Positions 47,158 through 54,911 are shown, counted from the first letter of the stretch. The stretch: DNA of 64,000 bases from Flavobacterium ovatum (GCF_040703125.1 NZ_CP160035.1:248001-312000), one strand, 5' to 3'. The notes: a model not told the origin generated them from the letters alone. Translations and numbers: made by a program.

Positions 47158-47233
47158 TAGCCCCGGTTAAGGCGGTATCCTCGTAACGGAGTGGAGAGAT
47201 ATAGCCGAAGACGGGAACCCAACTCTCCTGAAA
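47158..47233 (+). repeat. Copy B of the TAGCCCCG/CGGGA structured element
   Basis: TAGCCCCGGTTAAGGCGG, TATCC, hairpin CTC/GAG, GATATAG, CGAAGACGGGAAC, CTCCTGAAAA. Same order of blocks as copy A with different stem sequence. It lies just before the end of the SprT-like gene, on the strand opposite to that gene. Confidence 0.6.
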
Positions 47234-47257
47234 AAGCCTAAACTTTCGCTCCAAATT

Positions 47258-47860
47258 TTAAACCTGAATAATTTCTACCTCGGCATTGGGGTTGAATAAA
47301 TAGGTTTTGCCAGAACTAATTTCGATGCACTCGAAGCGTTTGGTGCGAACGGCCATTTTCTTAAAAACTTTTCCGTTTTTGATTCGGAATACGGTGCCGT
47401 AGGGGATTTCGAAAACATAATTTTTGTCGTCACTTTGCTGGTCAAATTGTTTGAGTGCCAAAGACAAGGTGGTGTCGGTGTCGCTGCTGGCGGAAGGATT
47501 TCTGAAATGCCTCGCCAAAAGTGGCAACAATTGGTTGGGGAAAATTTCGGGACGAATGTACGGCACCATCAACTGCTGAAAGGTGTGTTTCCACTCGTTT
47601 CCGTGGGGTTTGATGTTGCGACCGTATTTTTCGAAAGCTACTAGATGCGCAATTTCGTGAATAAGGGTAATCAAAAAACGGTACTTATTCAAACTGCCGT
47701 TGACGGTGATTTCGTGTTTTCCGTTTAAGGCTTTGCGGTAATCACCATGTCGAGTCGATCGCTCGTTAACGATTTTTAGATGCACGCCATGTGTCACAAT
47801 CAACTCAAAAGCGGGTACGACGGCGAAATCTGGAATGTATTTGGTTAAGGTTCCTTGCAA
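47258..47860 (-). CDS. SprT-like zinc-metalloprotease domain protein
   Basis: 200 residues with a TTG start (an in-frame stop lies just upstream). The metal motif HEIAH is at 68-72 with a third ligand at His86 (PHGNEWKHTF). A C-terminal beta part follows. SprT relatives include DNA-protein crosslink proteases, but the bacterial role is not settled. Its start abuts a TAACTCATAACTCATAACT-type repeat. Confidence 0.8.
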   Translation of the reverse strand: MQGTLTKYIPDFAVVPAFELIVTHGVHLKIVNERSTRHGDYRKALNGKHEITVNGSLNKYRFLITLIHEIAHLVAFEKYGRNIKPHGNEWKHTFQQLMVPYIRPEIFPNQLLPLLARHFRNPSASSDTDTTLSLALKQFDQQSDDKNYVFEIPYGTVFRIKNGKVFKKMAVRTKRFECIEISSGKTYLFNPNAEVEIIQV

Positions 47861-47905
47861 ATTAGTTATGAGTTATGAGTTGCTGGTGCGTATAAGTTGT
47901 TGTCT

Positions 47906-48265
47906 TTATTTTTCGAGGTTTTTCTTGGTGGTTATGATGATACTTCTAATTATTTTAAGCACTTCATGACTTTGATTATGAATTTTTTGAAATTCTTCGT
48001 GAGAGATATAATCTGTTGCTTGTAGTAGTTCTAGCCAATACATAGTTTCATCACACTCTTTTTGAGCGATAGCTAATTTATGTATAAAATCAGGTTTTCT
48101 TTGTGCATTTACAGCTTCACGAACATTTGCACCCACAGAGGTTATGGAACGTAAAAACTGCTTGCTCATGATATATTCTTTCTTTTCATTCACAATATGT
48201 TTATAGAAAAAAACGCCACTCACTGCCAAATCAAAACTCTTGGTTTTAACGATGCTATCACTCAT
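47906..48265 (-). CDS. Four-helix-bundle protein (S23/IVP family)
   Basis: 119 residues. SFDLAVSGVFFYKHIVNEKKEYIMSKQFLRSITSVGANVREAVNAQRKPDFIHKLAIAQKECDETMYWLELL is the classical pattern of the four-helix-bundle family first seen in 23S rRNA intervening sequences and related to Avd of diversity-generating retroelements. No reverse transcriptase is near. The first codons are duplicated upstream (48286-48318). Confidence 0.85.
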   Translation of the reverse strand: MSDSIVKTKSFDLAVSGVFFYKHIVNEKKEYIMSKQFLRSITSVGANVREAVNAQRKPDFIHKLAIAQKECDETMYWLELLQATDYISHEEFQKIHNQSHEVLKIIRSIIITTKKNLEK

Positions 48266-48285
48266 AATTTATTACTAATAATTAA

Positions 48286-48318
48286 TTAACTCTTATTTTT
48301 AACGATGCTGTCACTCAT
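48286..48318 (-). other. Ten-codon minicistron, duplicated gene start
   Basis: Reverse strand ATG at 48318 encodes MSDSIVKNKS then TAA. The real gene 53 bases downstream starts MSDSIVKTKS. DNA around both starts is repeated (TTTTAACGATGCT, TCACTCAT, TAATAATT), so this is a short tandem duplication that may form an upstream reading frame. Confidence 0.7.
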
Positions 48319-48339
48319 AACTAATAATTCATAACTAAT

Positions 48340-49017
48340 TTAAGGGTTCGATGATGTAACTTGTATCACTCTTCCATTAAAATATTTGTTTCCTGTAAGG
48401 GTAAAATCATAGATGTAATTGGCCATTTCTTCGGCAGAAACTGGTGCTTGATAACCCGGAAAAGCTTCTTGAAGCATTTCGGTTTGAACAGCTCCTAAAG
48501 CTAATACATTGAATGCAATTCCTTGCTCTTTATATTCTTCGGCCAATAGTTCTGAAAGGGTAATTACCGCACCTTTACTAGAGCTATAAGCTGCTAATCC
48601 TGGGAATTTTAGACTCCCTTGGATTCCGCCCATCGAACTAATCGTAACAACATGGCTTCCTTTTTGGAGGAACGGCAAGCATATTCGGGTCAAGTTAGCT
48701 ACTGCAAAAACGTTGACTTTATATACGTTTTCAAAATCAGTTTGCGTTAAGTCTGCAAATGGTTTATTGACCAAACTTCCTGCGTTGTGAATAACGGCAT
48801 CTACATTTTTCCAGCTAGTCGCTATGAAATTGGTGATTTTATCTAAATCATTTTCTGTCGACAAATCAACCGATAGACAAGTGATGTTTTTGTGTTCTAT
48901 TAAGATACGAGGTGTTTTTCTCGAAAGTGCCAAAACTTGATGCCCTGCATTGGCAAATTGCAATGCCAATTCATAACCAATTCCACGACTGGTTCCGGTG
49001 ATAATAATGTTCTTCAT
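48340..49017 (-). CDS. Short-chain dehydrogenase/reductase
   Basis: 225 residues from ATG 49017 (MKNIIITGTSRGIGYELALQ). The cofactor motif TGTSRGIG is at 7-14, NAG at 78-80, and the catalytic Ser128, Tyr144, Lys148 (YSSSK) are in place. A longer frame to 49050 is rejected because it runs over a promoter. Substrate unknown. The -7 element stops 4 bases before the ATG. Confidence 0.9.
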   Translation of the reverse strand: MKNIIITGTSRGIGYELALQFANAGHQVLALSRKTPRILIEHKNITCLSVDLSTENDLDKITNFIATSWKNVDAVIHNAGSLVNKPFADLTQTDFENVYKVNVFAVANLTRICLPFLQKGSHVVTISSMGGIQGSLKFPGLAAYSSSKGAVITLSELLAEEYKEQGIAFNVLALGAVQTEMLQEAFPGYQAPVSAEEMANYIYDFTLTGNKYFNGRVIQVTSSNP

Positions 49018-49021
49018 AAAA

Positions 49022-49050
49022 CAAAAATACATAAATTCGATTAATACCAA
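49022..49050 (-). promoter_or_regulatory. Promoter of the SDR gene
   Basis: Reverse strand TTG (49048-49050), 18 bases, TATTTTTG (49022-49029), then TTTT and the ATG at 49017. Good match to both promoter elements; predicts a leaderless mRNA. Confidence 0.7.
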
Positions 49051-49336
49051 ACGAAATTAAGAACAAGTACTAGCTGTTCGCTTTCAATTATCCACAAAAA
49101 AATAAAAGTTGACACGAATTTCACAAATTGCCACTAATTTCAACAGGGAGAAAAGACTAATTCCACGAATTTTGCTCGAGCTGATAGTGTATTCGATTGA
49201 CTATGAAAATTAGAATCATCAAACACATTTGAAAAACATATAATAGTCAACTGTTTTTTTGTCACATAGAGGAGTAATTTTTATTCTAAAAAATGCAATA
49301 TAAAATGACGTTATATGAATGTTTGTACTTCTAATT

Positions 49337-49352
49337 CCCCTCTTGAGAGGGG
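49337..49352. repeat. Perfect palindrome CCCCTCTTGAGAGGGG
   Basis: Six-pair GC-rich stem with TTGA loop, followed by CTAGGGGTGTGTTTTTTT. It resembles a repeat I recall from flavobacterial spacers and could act as a terminator on the plus strand. Confidence 0.7.
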
Positions 49353-49400
49353 CTAGGGGTGTGTTTTTTTAAGTATTCGTAATTCAGGTATTTAAAGCAA

Positions 49401-49462
49401 AACGTCATAGGTAGCGAAGTCGAGATGCTGTTGTGGTTCTCGACTTCGCTACCATTGACGTT
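49401..49462. repeat. Long hairpin downstream of the transposase
   Basis: Arms of 25 bases (23 matching), core GGTAGCGAAGTCGAGA/TCTCGACTTCGCTACC, outer AACGTCA/TGACGTT, loop of 12 bases, T runs beyond both ends. It ends 13 bases from the transposase stop and could be its terminator or a REP-like target. Confidence 0.85.
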
Positions 49463-49475
49463 TTTATGTATGTCG

Positions 49476-50780
49476 CTAAATATCAATTAGTTGCAAATTT
49501 AATTCTTTAGTTTTTTTTGTTAGAAATCTAATTTGTTGATCTTTTTGATGTTGTAAATATATTTCTACTCCTTTTTCGACATATTGCATTCCATTATCAA
49601 ATGTTTTATAATAGAGTTCTGCTATTTTTCTTGCACTTGCCTTGATTGCTATTGCTGCTCCTCTTCTTGCTTTAAGTTTTCTTGCAAAAGCTCCTAAACC
49701 TGGTTGCTTGCTAACTAATAAGCTTTGAGCTGCTTGTTTGAATATTTGACCTGATCTTGTCATCGCTTTTTTTTTGCTTCTTTTGTTCATTTTCCCTGAT
49801 TGATGCTTTCCAGGAGCTAATCCCAACCAGGATACAAATGCTTTAACATTTGGCCACTGCTTTATGTTATTACCTAGTTCTGCTGTTAATCGCATTAGAC
49901 TATAATCAGTAAGTCCTGGCAAGACAGTAGGGTTTGCACCATGAATTCCCATTAACAAATTATGTAAGTTTTCTATATCAGGCTTGTTATGTCTAATCGG
50001 TTTTATTTTATTATCGTCTTGATAATCATTATTCGTTTTGTCCTTAAATTGTATAAGTATTTTTTCAATTTCCTTATCACAATGTTGCACTTGGTTTAAA
50101 TAAAGCAGGTATCCATCATGTGCCTGTTGCAGTTCAAAAATATATTCCTCTTTGTAATTACCTTCCAAAGCCAATAAAATATCTGCTGCTTTTCTTTTGC
50201 GTAAATCTTTAGTGCAATAACTTAATAAAACTTGCGGATCTCTTTCTCCTTCTAAAATAGCTTCTATCATTTTCATTCCACTTGCACCATGGGTTTGGGA
50301 TAAAACATCTTTAAGACGAATATTCATTTGTACTAATGCTTTATGCATATGAAGTATATGTGAAGATCCCATTTGTAATTTATCTTCACGCATACGAGTA
50401 TAAACTCTCAACTTTCGAACAATATCATCAGGAACAAAACTTTTCCTTAGTAAACCGTAACTAAATAACTGTTGTATCCATTGGCAATCTTGTACATCAG
50501 TTTTTCTACCAGGTAAATTTTAACTATCTGCTGGATTAACTAAAGTAACATCAAATTCCATTGCTTCTAAAATATCATAAAGAGTAATCCAGTATACACC
50601 TGTTGCCTCCATTGCTACATGAGTTATAGAGTGTTCCCGCAAATAAATACCCAACTCTCTATAAGATCTTGTAAAAGTTCGAAAACTTCTTACTTCTTCT
50701 GATTCAATGGCAACAAAAACTTTTTCACTACCAATATCGATACCAGCACAATTTTTAATAATTTTCTCTAAACTACTCAT
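49476..50780 (-). pseudogene. IS110-family transposase broken by one ochre codon
   Basis: A single frame of 434 codons is interrupted only by TAA at 50520-50522. Upstream part: DEDD domain with IDIGSEKVFVAIE and VAMEATGVYW. The stop stands where relatives have Lys before NLPGRKTDVQDCQW, which I can read through the stop; a second run includes RMREDKLQMGSSHI and the C-terminal Transposase_20 part (GLTDYSLMRL, SWLGLAPGKHQSG, with Ser in QAAQSLLVSK). The stop divides the catalytic Asp/Glu from the Asp-Asp pair, so neither fragment should be active. Confidence 0.93.
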
Positions 50781-51211
50781 CGCTCTCGAATTAATGAAAT
50801 AGAAATAGGCTCAAAGTATACTATGTGAAAGATATTACTACCATGGGGGAAATTCATCTTAAGCGAACTCACCAATATTGCATACTATAATACTTTGAAA
50901 CAAAACTCGAACTCAGGTAATTAACACTAATTTGATTTACTGTTACACTGCCTAATTCTAAATCAGGTTATTAGCAAAGGTAACATCATTTTATATTGTA
51001 TTTTTTGAAAAAAATTATACCTCGAACTGACAATAGGACTTATTTCTCATCATTCTTGACATTATAATCAAAATGAGATAAATTTAAGGCTAAAATAATA
51101 CGCTATTAAGAGATTAACTTAATGGTTACCAATTTCTATTTACACTTACTAGCTTAAAATTATTTATTGTTTTGTAATTCACCTCTCCTACAACAAAACA
51201 AAACCTATTTT
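50781..51211. other. 431-base gap upstream of the transposase
   Basis: No gene. It carries the candidate bridge RNA, the right inverted repeat (50981-51033) and about 180 AT-rich bases before the end of the exporter gene. Direct repeats TCAGGTAATTA and TCAGGTTATTA occur at about 50912 and 50972. Confidence 0.7.
50785..50982 (-). ncRNA. Candidate bridge-RNA leader of the IS110 element
   Basis: On the reverse strand TACCTTTG (50975-50982) is a -7 match; the roughly 190 bases from there to the transposase ATG are non-coding. They include a long-range stem TCAAAGTAT...ATACTTTGA (50890-50898 with 50811-50819), extended by TATG/CATA inside. IS110-group elements are known to encode a bridge RNA in this place and size. 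Target and donor loops were not identified. Confidence 0.35.
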
Positions 51212-51871
51212 CTATGGTTCCAAATGGATTTTATTTGAAAAGTACTTTTGAAACACTTTATAGGATTGAATTATAGCCATTACAACAAAAAACACTGGAA
51301 AAATAACAGGAATTAAGTAATCGGTCAAAAAGGCAATTTGCTTGGATATTTTGTCTAGAAAATAAATAATGAACAACATTCCGATAAATACGCCTACCAT
51401 CGTGCCTCCAACATAATACAACTTTAATCGTTTATGAATACTAATGTATTTGCCGTTGATGAAATAGAGATTCCACACTAGCCAAAACGGAACTTGTAAA
51501 AAATTGAGACAGTTCAAGAAAACACCCAACCAAAACATATTCCAACCTTGATAATTTTGCAAAAAACCACTGCTATGACCTGTTTCGGTTGATTGATTAT
51601 AAAAAACAAAGGCGATGATTAGAAAAAAAAAGATTCCGAAAACATCAATCCACTTCATAAGTTTTTTATTTCTAACCAACTCATTGGCAAAAATCAAAGT
51701 GTAATAACAAACAACGGCTTCGATAGCTATAATTCCGAGAATAAAGAGCGACACTGCTTTTAAGCCTAAAGTTCCATAAACTTCAAGCCCAACAATATTA
51801 AGAAAACCCAAAGGCAAAGAGCCCAAAAAGCTAACTATAAAACCTACCGCTATATTTTTAACTACTTGCAT
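51212..51871 (-). CDS. LysE-like membrane exporter
   Basis: 219 residues, six predicted helices. GFIVSFLGSLPLGFLNIVGLEVYGTLGLKAVSLFILGIIAIEAVVCYYTLIFA resembles the first half of LysE/RhtB amino-acid exporters, including the proline in the first helix loop. It starts 3 bases after the ATP-grasp stop and ends the operon DinB-NRDE-ATP-grasp-LysE. Export of the ATP-grasp product is a plausible inference. Confidence 0.65.
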   Translation of the reverse strand: MQVVKNIAVGFIVSFLGSLPLGFLNIVGLEVYGTLGLKAVSLFILGIIAIEAVVCYYTLIFANELVRNKKLMKWIDVFGIFFFLIIAFVFYNQSTETGHSSGFLQNYQGWNMFWLGVFLNCLNFLQVPFWLVWNLYFINGKYISIHKRLKLYYVGGTMVGVFIGMLFIIYFLDKISKQIAFLTDYLIPVIFPVFFVVMAIIQSYKVFQKYFSNKIHLEP

Positions 51872-51874
51872 GGA

Positions 51875-52927
51875 TTAAAAATTAACTATTTTGGCGGATT
51901 GTTCAAAATGCAATCGCATTTCTTGCATGCCTACTTTGTGAGGTAAAAACGGAATTCCGTTTTTATTATTCAGCATACTTATTTGGTACATATATTTAAG
52001 ATGTCGCGCCAATTCTTTCCATGCAAAAAATAACGAATGCTTTGGGTCATAGATGTGTGTAGGCTCACTAGCTGCTCCGTTTAGCTCTACAATAGAAAAG
52101 TTTTTTCCTTGTTTAAAATCTTCTAAACTATCATACATAACATCCAATCGTCCAAAGTAAAATCCTGGAATTTGAACACAAACATCATTGATTACAGTTT
52201 CTAATTCTGGCGTAATCCAATCACTTCCATCTACAAACTTGGCGCCTCGAGCATGATTACCATAGGGAACTAGGTTTCGTTTTTCGCCTAGAGGCAAAAT
52301 TGTGCCTAGTTCATTTCCGTATTCCTTTTTTAAAACTTCATATTGTAAAGCATAACGCGGATTTTGGCTAATCAATATTGCAATCGTAGCTTTTCCATCT
52401 CCGGTCACGACCAAAAATTCTTTGGAAACGATTCCTGTAATTTTGCCTTTCGCTTCATTTGGAAACCGCACATAAAAAATCCCAACTTCATTTTCAAACG
52501 GAATCAAATCTTGGATTAAGTAGTCAAAATCAGCTTTTTGACTGTAATTGAATAAGTCATTAAGCGAATTGATTTTTTTTACTGCAGAACCTCTTAGACC
52601 TATATCGGGTTTAGCAATGAAGGGAAACTGAATTCCTGACTTCATTCGAGCTTCATCTAGTTTTGGCCACGTAGTTCTTTCCTTTATCAATTCCGTTTTA
52701 GGGTAATATTGTTGCGGAATTAAATCATAAATTTCTTTTTTGGACTCCATAATAAACCCACCATTTTTTATCGAAGGATTGGAGGCGCTAAAAAAGAAGA
52801 AAGACTTTGCTTTGATGATATAAAAAACCAACAAAAACCAAATTGGAATATAGACCAATTGATATGGCCAATATTCCCAATGGGTAATTTTATGAAAAAA
52901 AAGTGGAATGCGATTGTAGATTGTCAA
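51875..52927 (-). CDS. Membrane-anchored ATP-grasp ligase-like protein
   Basis: 350 residues with a TTG start overlapping the previous TGA by 4 bases. One N-terminal membrane helix (YQLVYIPIWFLLVFYII, about 22-38) precedes an ATP-grasp fold: FPFIAKPDIGLRGSAVKKI, YLIQDLIPFENEVGIFYVRFP, and GRLDVMYDS...FSIVELNGAASEPTHIYDP with the metal-binding Glu and Asn. ATP-grasp enzymes join a carboxylate to an amine through an acyl phosphate. The substrate is unknown. Confidence 0.75.
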   Translation of the reverse strand: MTIYNRIPLFFHKITHWEYWPYQLVYIPIWFLLVFYIIKAKSFFFFSASNPSIKNGGFIMESKKEIYDLIPQQYYPKTELIKERTTWPKLDEARMKSGIQFPFIAKPDIGLRGSAVKKINSLNDLFNYSQKADFDYLIQDLIPFENEVGIFYVRFPNEAKGKITGIVSKEFLVVTGDGKATIAILISQNPRYALQYEVLKKEYGNELGTILPLGEKRNLVPYGNHARGAKFVDGSDWITPELETVINDVCVQIPGFYFGRLDVMYDSLEDFKQGKNFSIVELNGAASEPTHIYDPKHSLFFAWKELARHLKYMYQISMLNNKNGIPFLPHKVGMQEMRLHFEQSAKIVNF

Positions 52928-53649
52928 TGGGCTAACTTTTTAATAATTGCAATTGAGGTATTGTATTCTTGGTTGTGTATCAAATCATAATGTTTCATTT
53001 CCAATGTATTGTGTTCCAAAACAGATTGTGTGATACTCAACGTCTTTAGTTCATTGTTGCGATTGATTATCAAACCATTTTCGGGATTATCAGCATCTGT
53101 ATAGCGATGAAACTGATACAATTCTTCCTCGGACACCTGTTCTTTTTTATCCAGAAATTCATGAAATAATTCAGCTCTTTTTGCTCGAATTGCCGCAGGA
53201 TACAAAGTAGACGATGCCCAAATGTGTTTTTTATCGGTATCCAAAGACAATGTTTCTTTCTGTTTTCCATCCCAACGCAATTGATACAAATTTTCTTCTT
53301 GGTACAAAACCAAAGTAAACGGTTCGATGTTGTCTAAATCAATCCCTTTCCAAAAATCGACTGCAGATTGACTACCTATTATATCCAAAACAATCAATCC
53401 CCTACTCATTCGATAAGGAGGAGCCATTTGATGTTTCTCCTGAGCGCCATTAAGTAAAACTAAAATCGTTCCACATTGGTCCGCAACATACCAAGTCCCT
53501 CCAGCTTTGGGGTCTTTGGGATAGATAACAATTTTATCTTTTATAGTATATTTTTTTGGATGAATCGCATTCAATCTTACAACACTTTCGTCACGATTGG
53601 AGGTAACAATTACTTTATTCCCAGATTTTACAAAACTTACTGTGCACAT
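52924..53649 (-). CDS. NRDE/TANGO2-family protein
   Basis: 241 residues. MCTVSFVKSGNKVIVTSNRDESVVR contains the family's NRDE motif and Cys2, which would become N-terminal after Met removal as in Ntn hydrolases. GGTWYVADQCGTILVLLNG is the second conserved part. It overlaps the DinB gene by 13 bases and the ATP-grasp gene by 4, so translation is coupled. The enzymatic role is not established. Confidence 0.85.
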   Translation of the reverse strand: MCTVSFVKSGNKVIVTSNRDESVVRLNAIHPKKYTIKDKIVIYPKDPKAGGTWYVADQCGTILVLLNGAQEKHQMAPPYRMSRGLIVLDIIGSQSAVDFWKGIDLDNIEPFTLVLYQEENLYQLRWDGKQKETLSLDTDKKHIWASSTLYPAAIRAKRAELFHEFLDKKEQVSEEELYQFHRYTDADNPENGLIINRNNELKTLSITQSVLEHNTLEMKHYDLIHNQEYNTSIAIIKKLAH

Positions 53650-54125
53650 TGTTGCCTGTATTCAATTGTAGAGGGAGCGACTCCAAAGTTTTCATTCAAA
53701 ACAATTTTGCAATTCTGAAGTACGCCTACTTTGATTAAGGCTTGATGATGAATACAATGTTCTAGGTTGTACAACAATTCCCGATAATAATTAGTTTCGA
53801 TACTTAGTTCATCACCATCAATAATCTGTTGTAACTGCATTTTTTTATCGCCTTTGTCTACCGCTTTTTGAATATTTTCAATTTGTAGAATTGCAAACTG
53901 TGTATCGGTTTGGATTTGATGATTGCGTTCTCGTTTATCATAATTCACAACACCCAAATCATAATTATTTTGCAAACATTGAAACATTTCTATAATATGC
54001 CTTGTGTGTTCGCCAATACTAGAATTACTCAAGGTAGCGCATGACTTTGAATACTCTTCATTGGACAATTCATCCAACAAATGAACTAATTCATTCAAAC
54101 TATTATTTACAGACTGTTTAAGCAT
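53637..54125 (-). CDS. DinB-like four-helix protein
   Basis: 162 residues. SSIGEHTRHIIEMFQCL and EHCIHHQALIKVGV hold three His residues arranged as in DinB/YfiT metal-binding proteins. Members include thiol transferases, but many have no known function. It is the first gene of the four-gene operon; a short non-coding stretch precedes it. Confidence 0.8.
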   Translation of the reverse strand: MLKQSVNNSLNELVHLLDELSNEEYSKSCATLSNSSIGEHTRHIIEMFQCLQNNYDLGVVNYDKRERNHQIQTDTQFAILQIENIQKAVDKGDKKMQLQQIIDGDELSIETNYYRELLYNLEHCIHHQALIKVGVLQNCKIVLNENFGVAPSTIEYRQQCAQ

Positions 54126-54246
54126 ATTGGGGTAAATTTTCTAAGTGATTTCTCTATTCTTGTTATATAGACTTTCAAAAGCCCAAAAACTGACAACTTT
54201 CAGAATAAAAATAAACAAAACGATTATTTTATAAATTTAAGCTTTT

Positions 54247-54708
54247 TTATTGAGTAATTTTCTTCCAATTAGAATTGGCTTTTGTTTTTAAATTTGCTTC
54301 GTCTTTATTCCAATCTTTCAAAGTGTTATTGAAAAAAGCATTGTAGAACAAATATAACTTTCCGTCAACAATTTTAAACGTTTTAGGGTCTATCGAAACT
54401 TTCTCACCAGAAAGTCCCATGGCATAAGCACACCAACCACCATATTCTGGTTCGTATTTGTTTGGAGTTTTTAAAAACAACTCCTTGTTCTCTGAAGAGG
54501 AAAAAAGATACCGCACTCCTTCATTATTGGTCGAATATTCTTTTTTGCCTTTCATCGCTTTTGATTGAGTAAAATAAGCAACAGGGTCATAGCCTTGAAT
54601 GGCTGCCTTTTTTTCTAAGTTAAATTCCGCTATTCGTTTTTTTCCTTTTTGAGCGAAAGAAAAAACAGTAAACAAACTCAGTACCAAAATGAAGATGACT
54701 TTTTTCAT
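54247..54708 (-). CDS. Exported YHS-domain protein
   Basis: 153 residues. Signal peptide MKKVIFILVLSLFTVFSFAQ, then a YHS fold: AIQGYDPVAYFTQSKAMKGKKEYSTNNEGVRYLFSSSENKELFLKTPNKYEPEYGGWCAYAM. YHS domains are thought to bind metal; the single Cys in GGWCAYAM is typical. Monocistronic by position. Confidence 0.88.
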   Translation of the reverse strand: MKKVIFILVLSLFTVFSFAQKGKKRIAEFNLEKKAAIQGYDPVAYFTQSKAMKGKKEYSTNNEGVRYLFSSSENKELFLKTPNKYEPEYGGWCAYAMGLSGEKVSIDPKTFKIVDGKLYLFYNAFFNNTLKDWNKDEANLKTKANSNWKKITQ

Positions 54709-54911
54709 AACTCCTTAATTTAATAACTCGATGAAGGTTTTATTATGGTGAAATTACTTTACACTTTCCCTTATCTACTTTCATATACGAGAATATTCAA
54801 ACCATAGTTTTTATAAATTGTAAAAAAAATAGAATTGAACATTTAACAAACCAAAAAATCCCCCTTTACGGCTGCAAAGATGGATTTTTCTATAAATTTA
54901 AGCATTCTATC

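Larger units (their letters stand above)
49018..49475. other. 458-base gap upstream of the SDR gene
   Basis: No gene. It contains the SDR promoter, AT-rich words of the CACGAATTTCACAAATT kind common in flavobacterial spacers, the left inverted repeat of the IS110-type element (49259-49313), a CCCCTCTTGAGAGGGG palindrome and a 25-bp-arm hairpin. Confidence 0.75.
49259..51033 (-). mobile_element. IS110-type insertion element with long inverted repeats
   Basis: The transposase pseudogene is flanked by imperfect inverted repeats. Inner arms 49286-49313 and 50981-51008 match at 24 of 28 positions; with small gaps the similarity runs out to TTGTCA/TGACAA at 49259 and 51033. IS110 elements usually lack terminal inverted repeats, so the arms may be element ends, or an older palindromic element into which IS110 moved. 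No target duplication was seen. Confidence 0.55.

Noticed and set aside
47906..48265. Avd gene of a diversity-generating retroelement
   Set aside because: The fold family is related, but no reverse transcriptase, template repeat or variable repeat was found in the surroundings.
49018..49050. Extended N-terminus of the SDR gene
   Set aside because: The extension runs over a well-matched promoter, and the Rossmann motif begins right after Met at 49017.
50520..50522. Programmed stop-codon readthrough in the IS110 transposase
   Set aside because: IS110 transposases are made from one frame without recoding as far as I know; no slippery site or structure was seen. A nonsense mutation is simpler.
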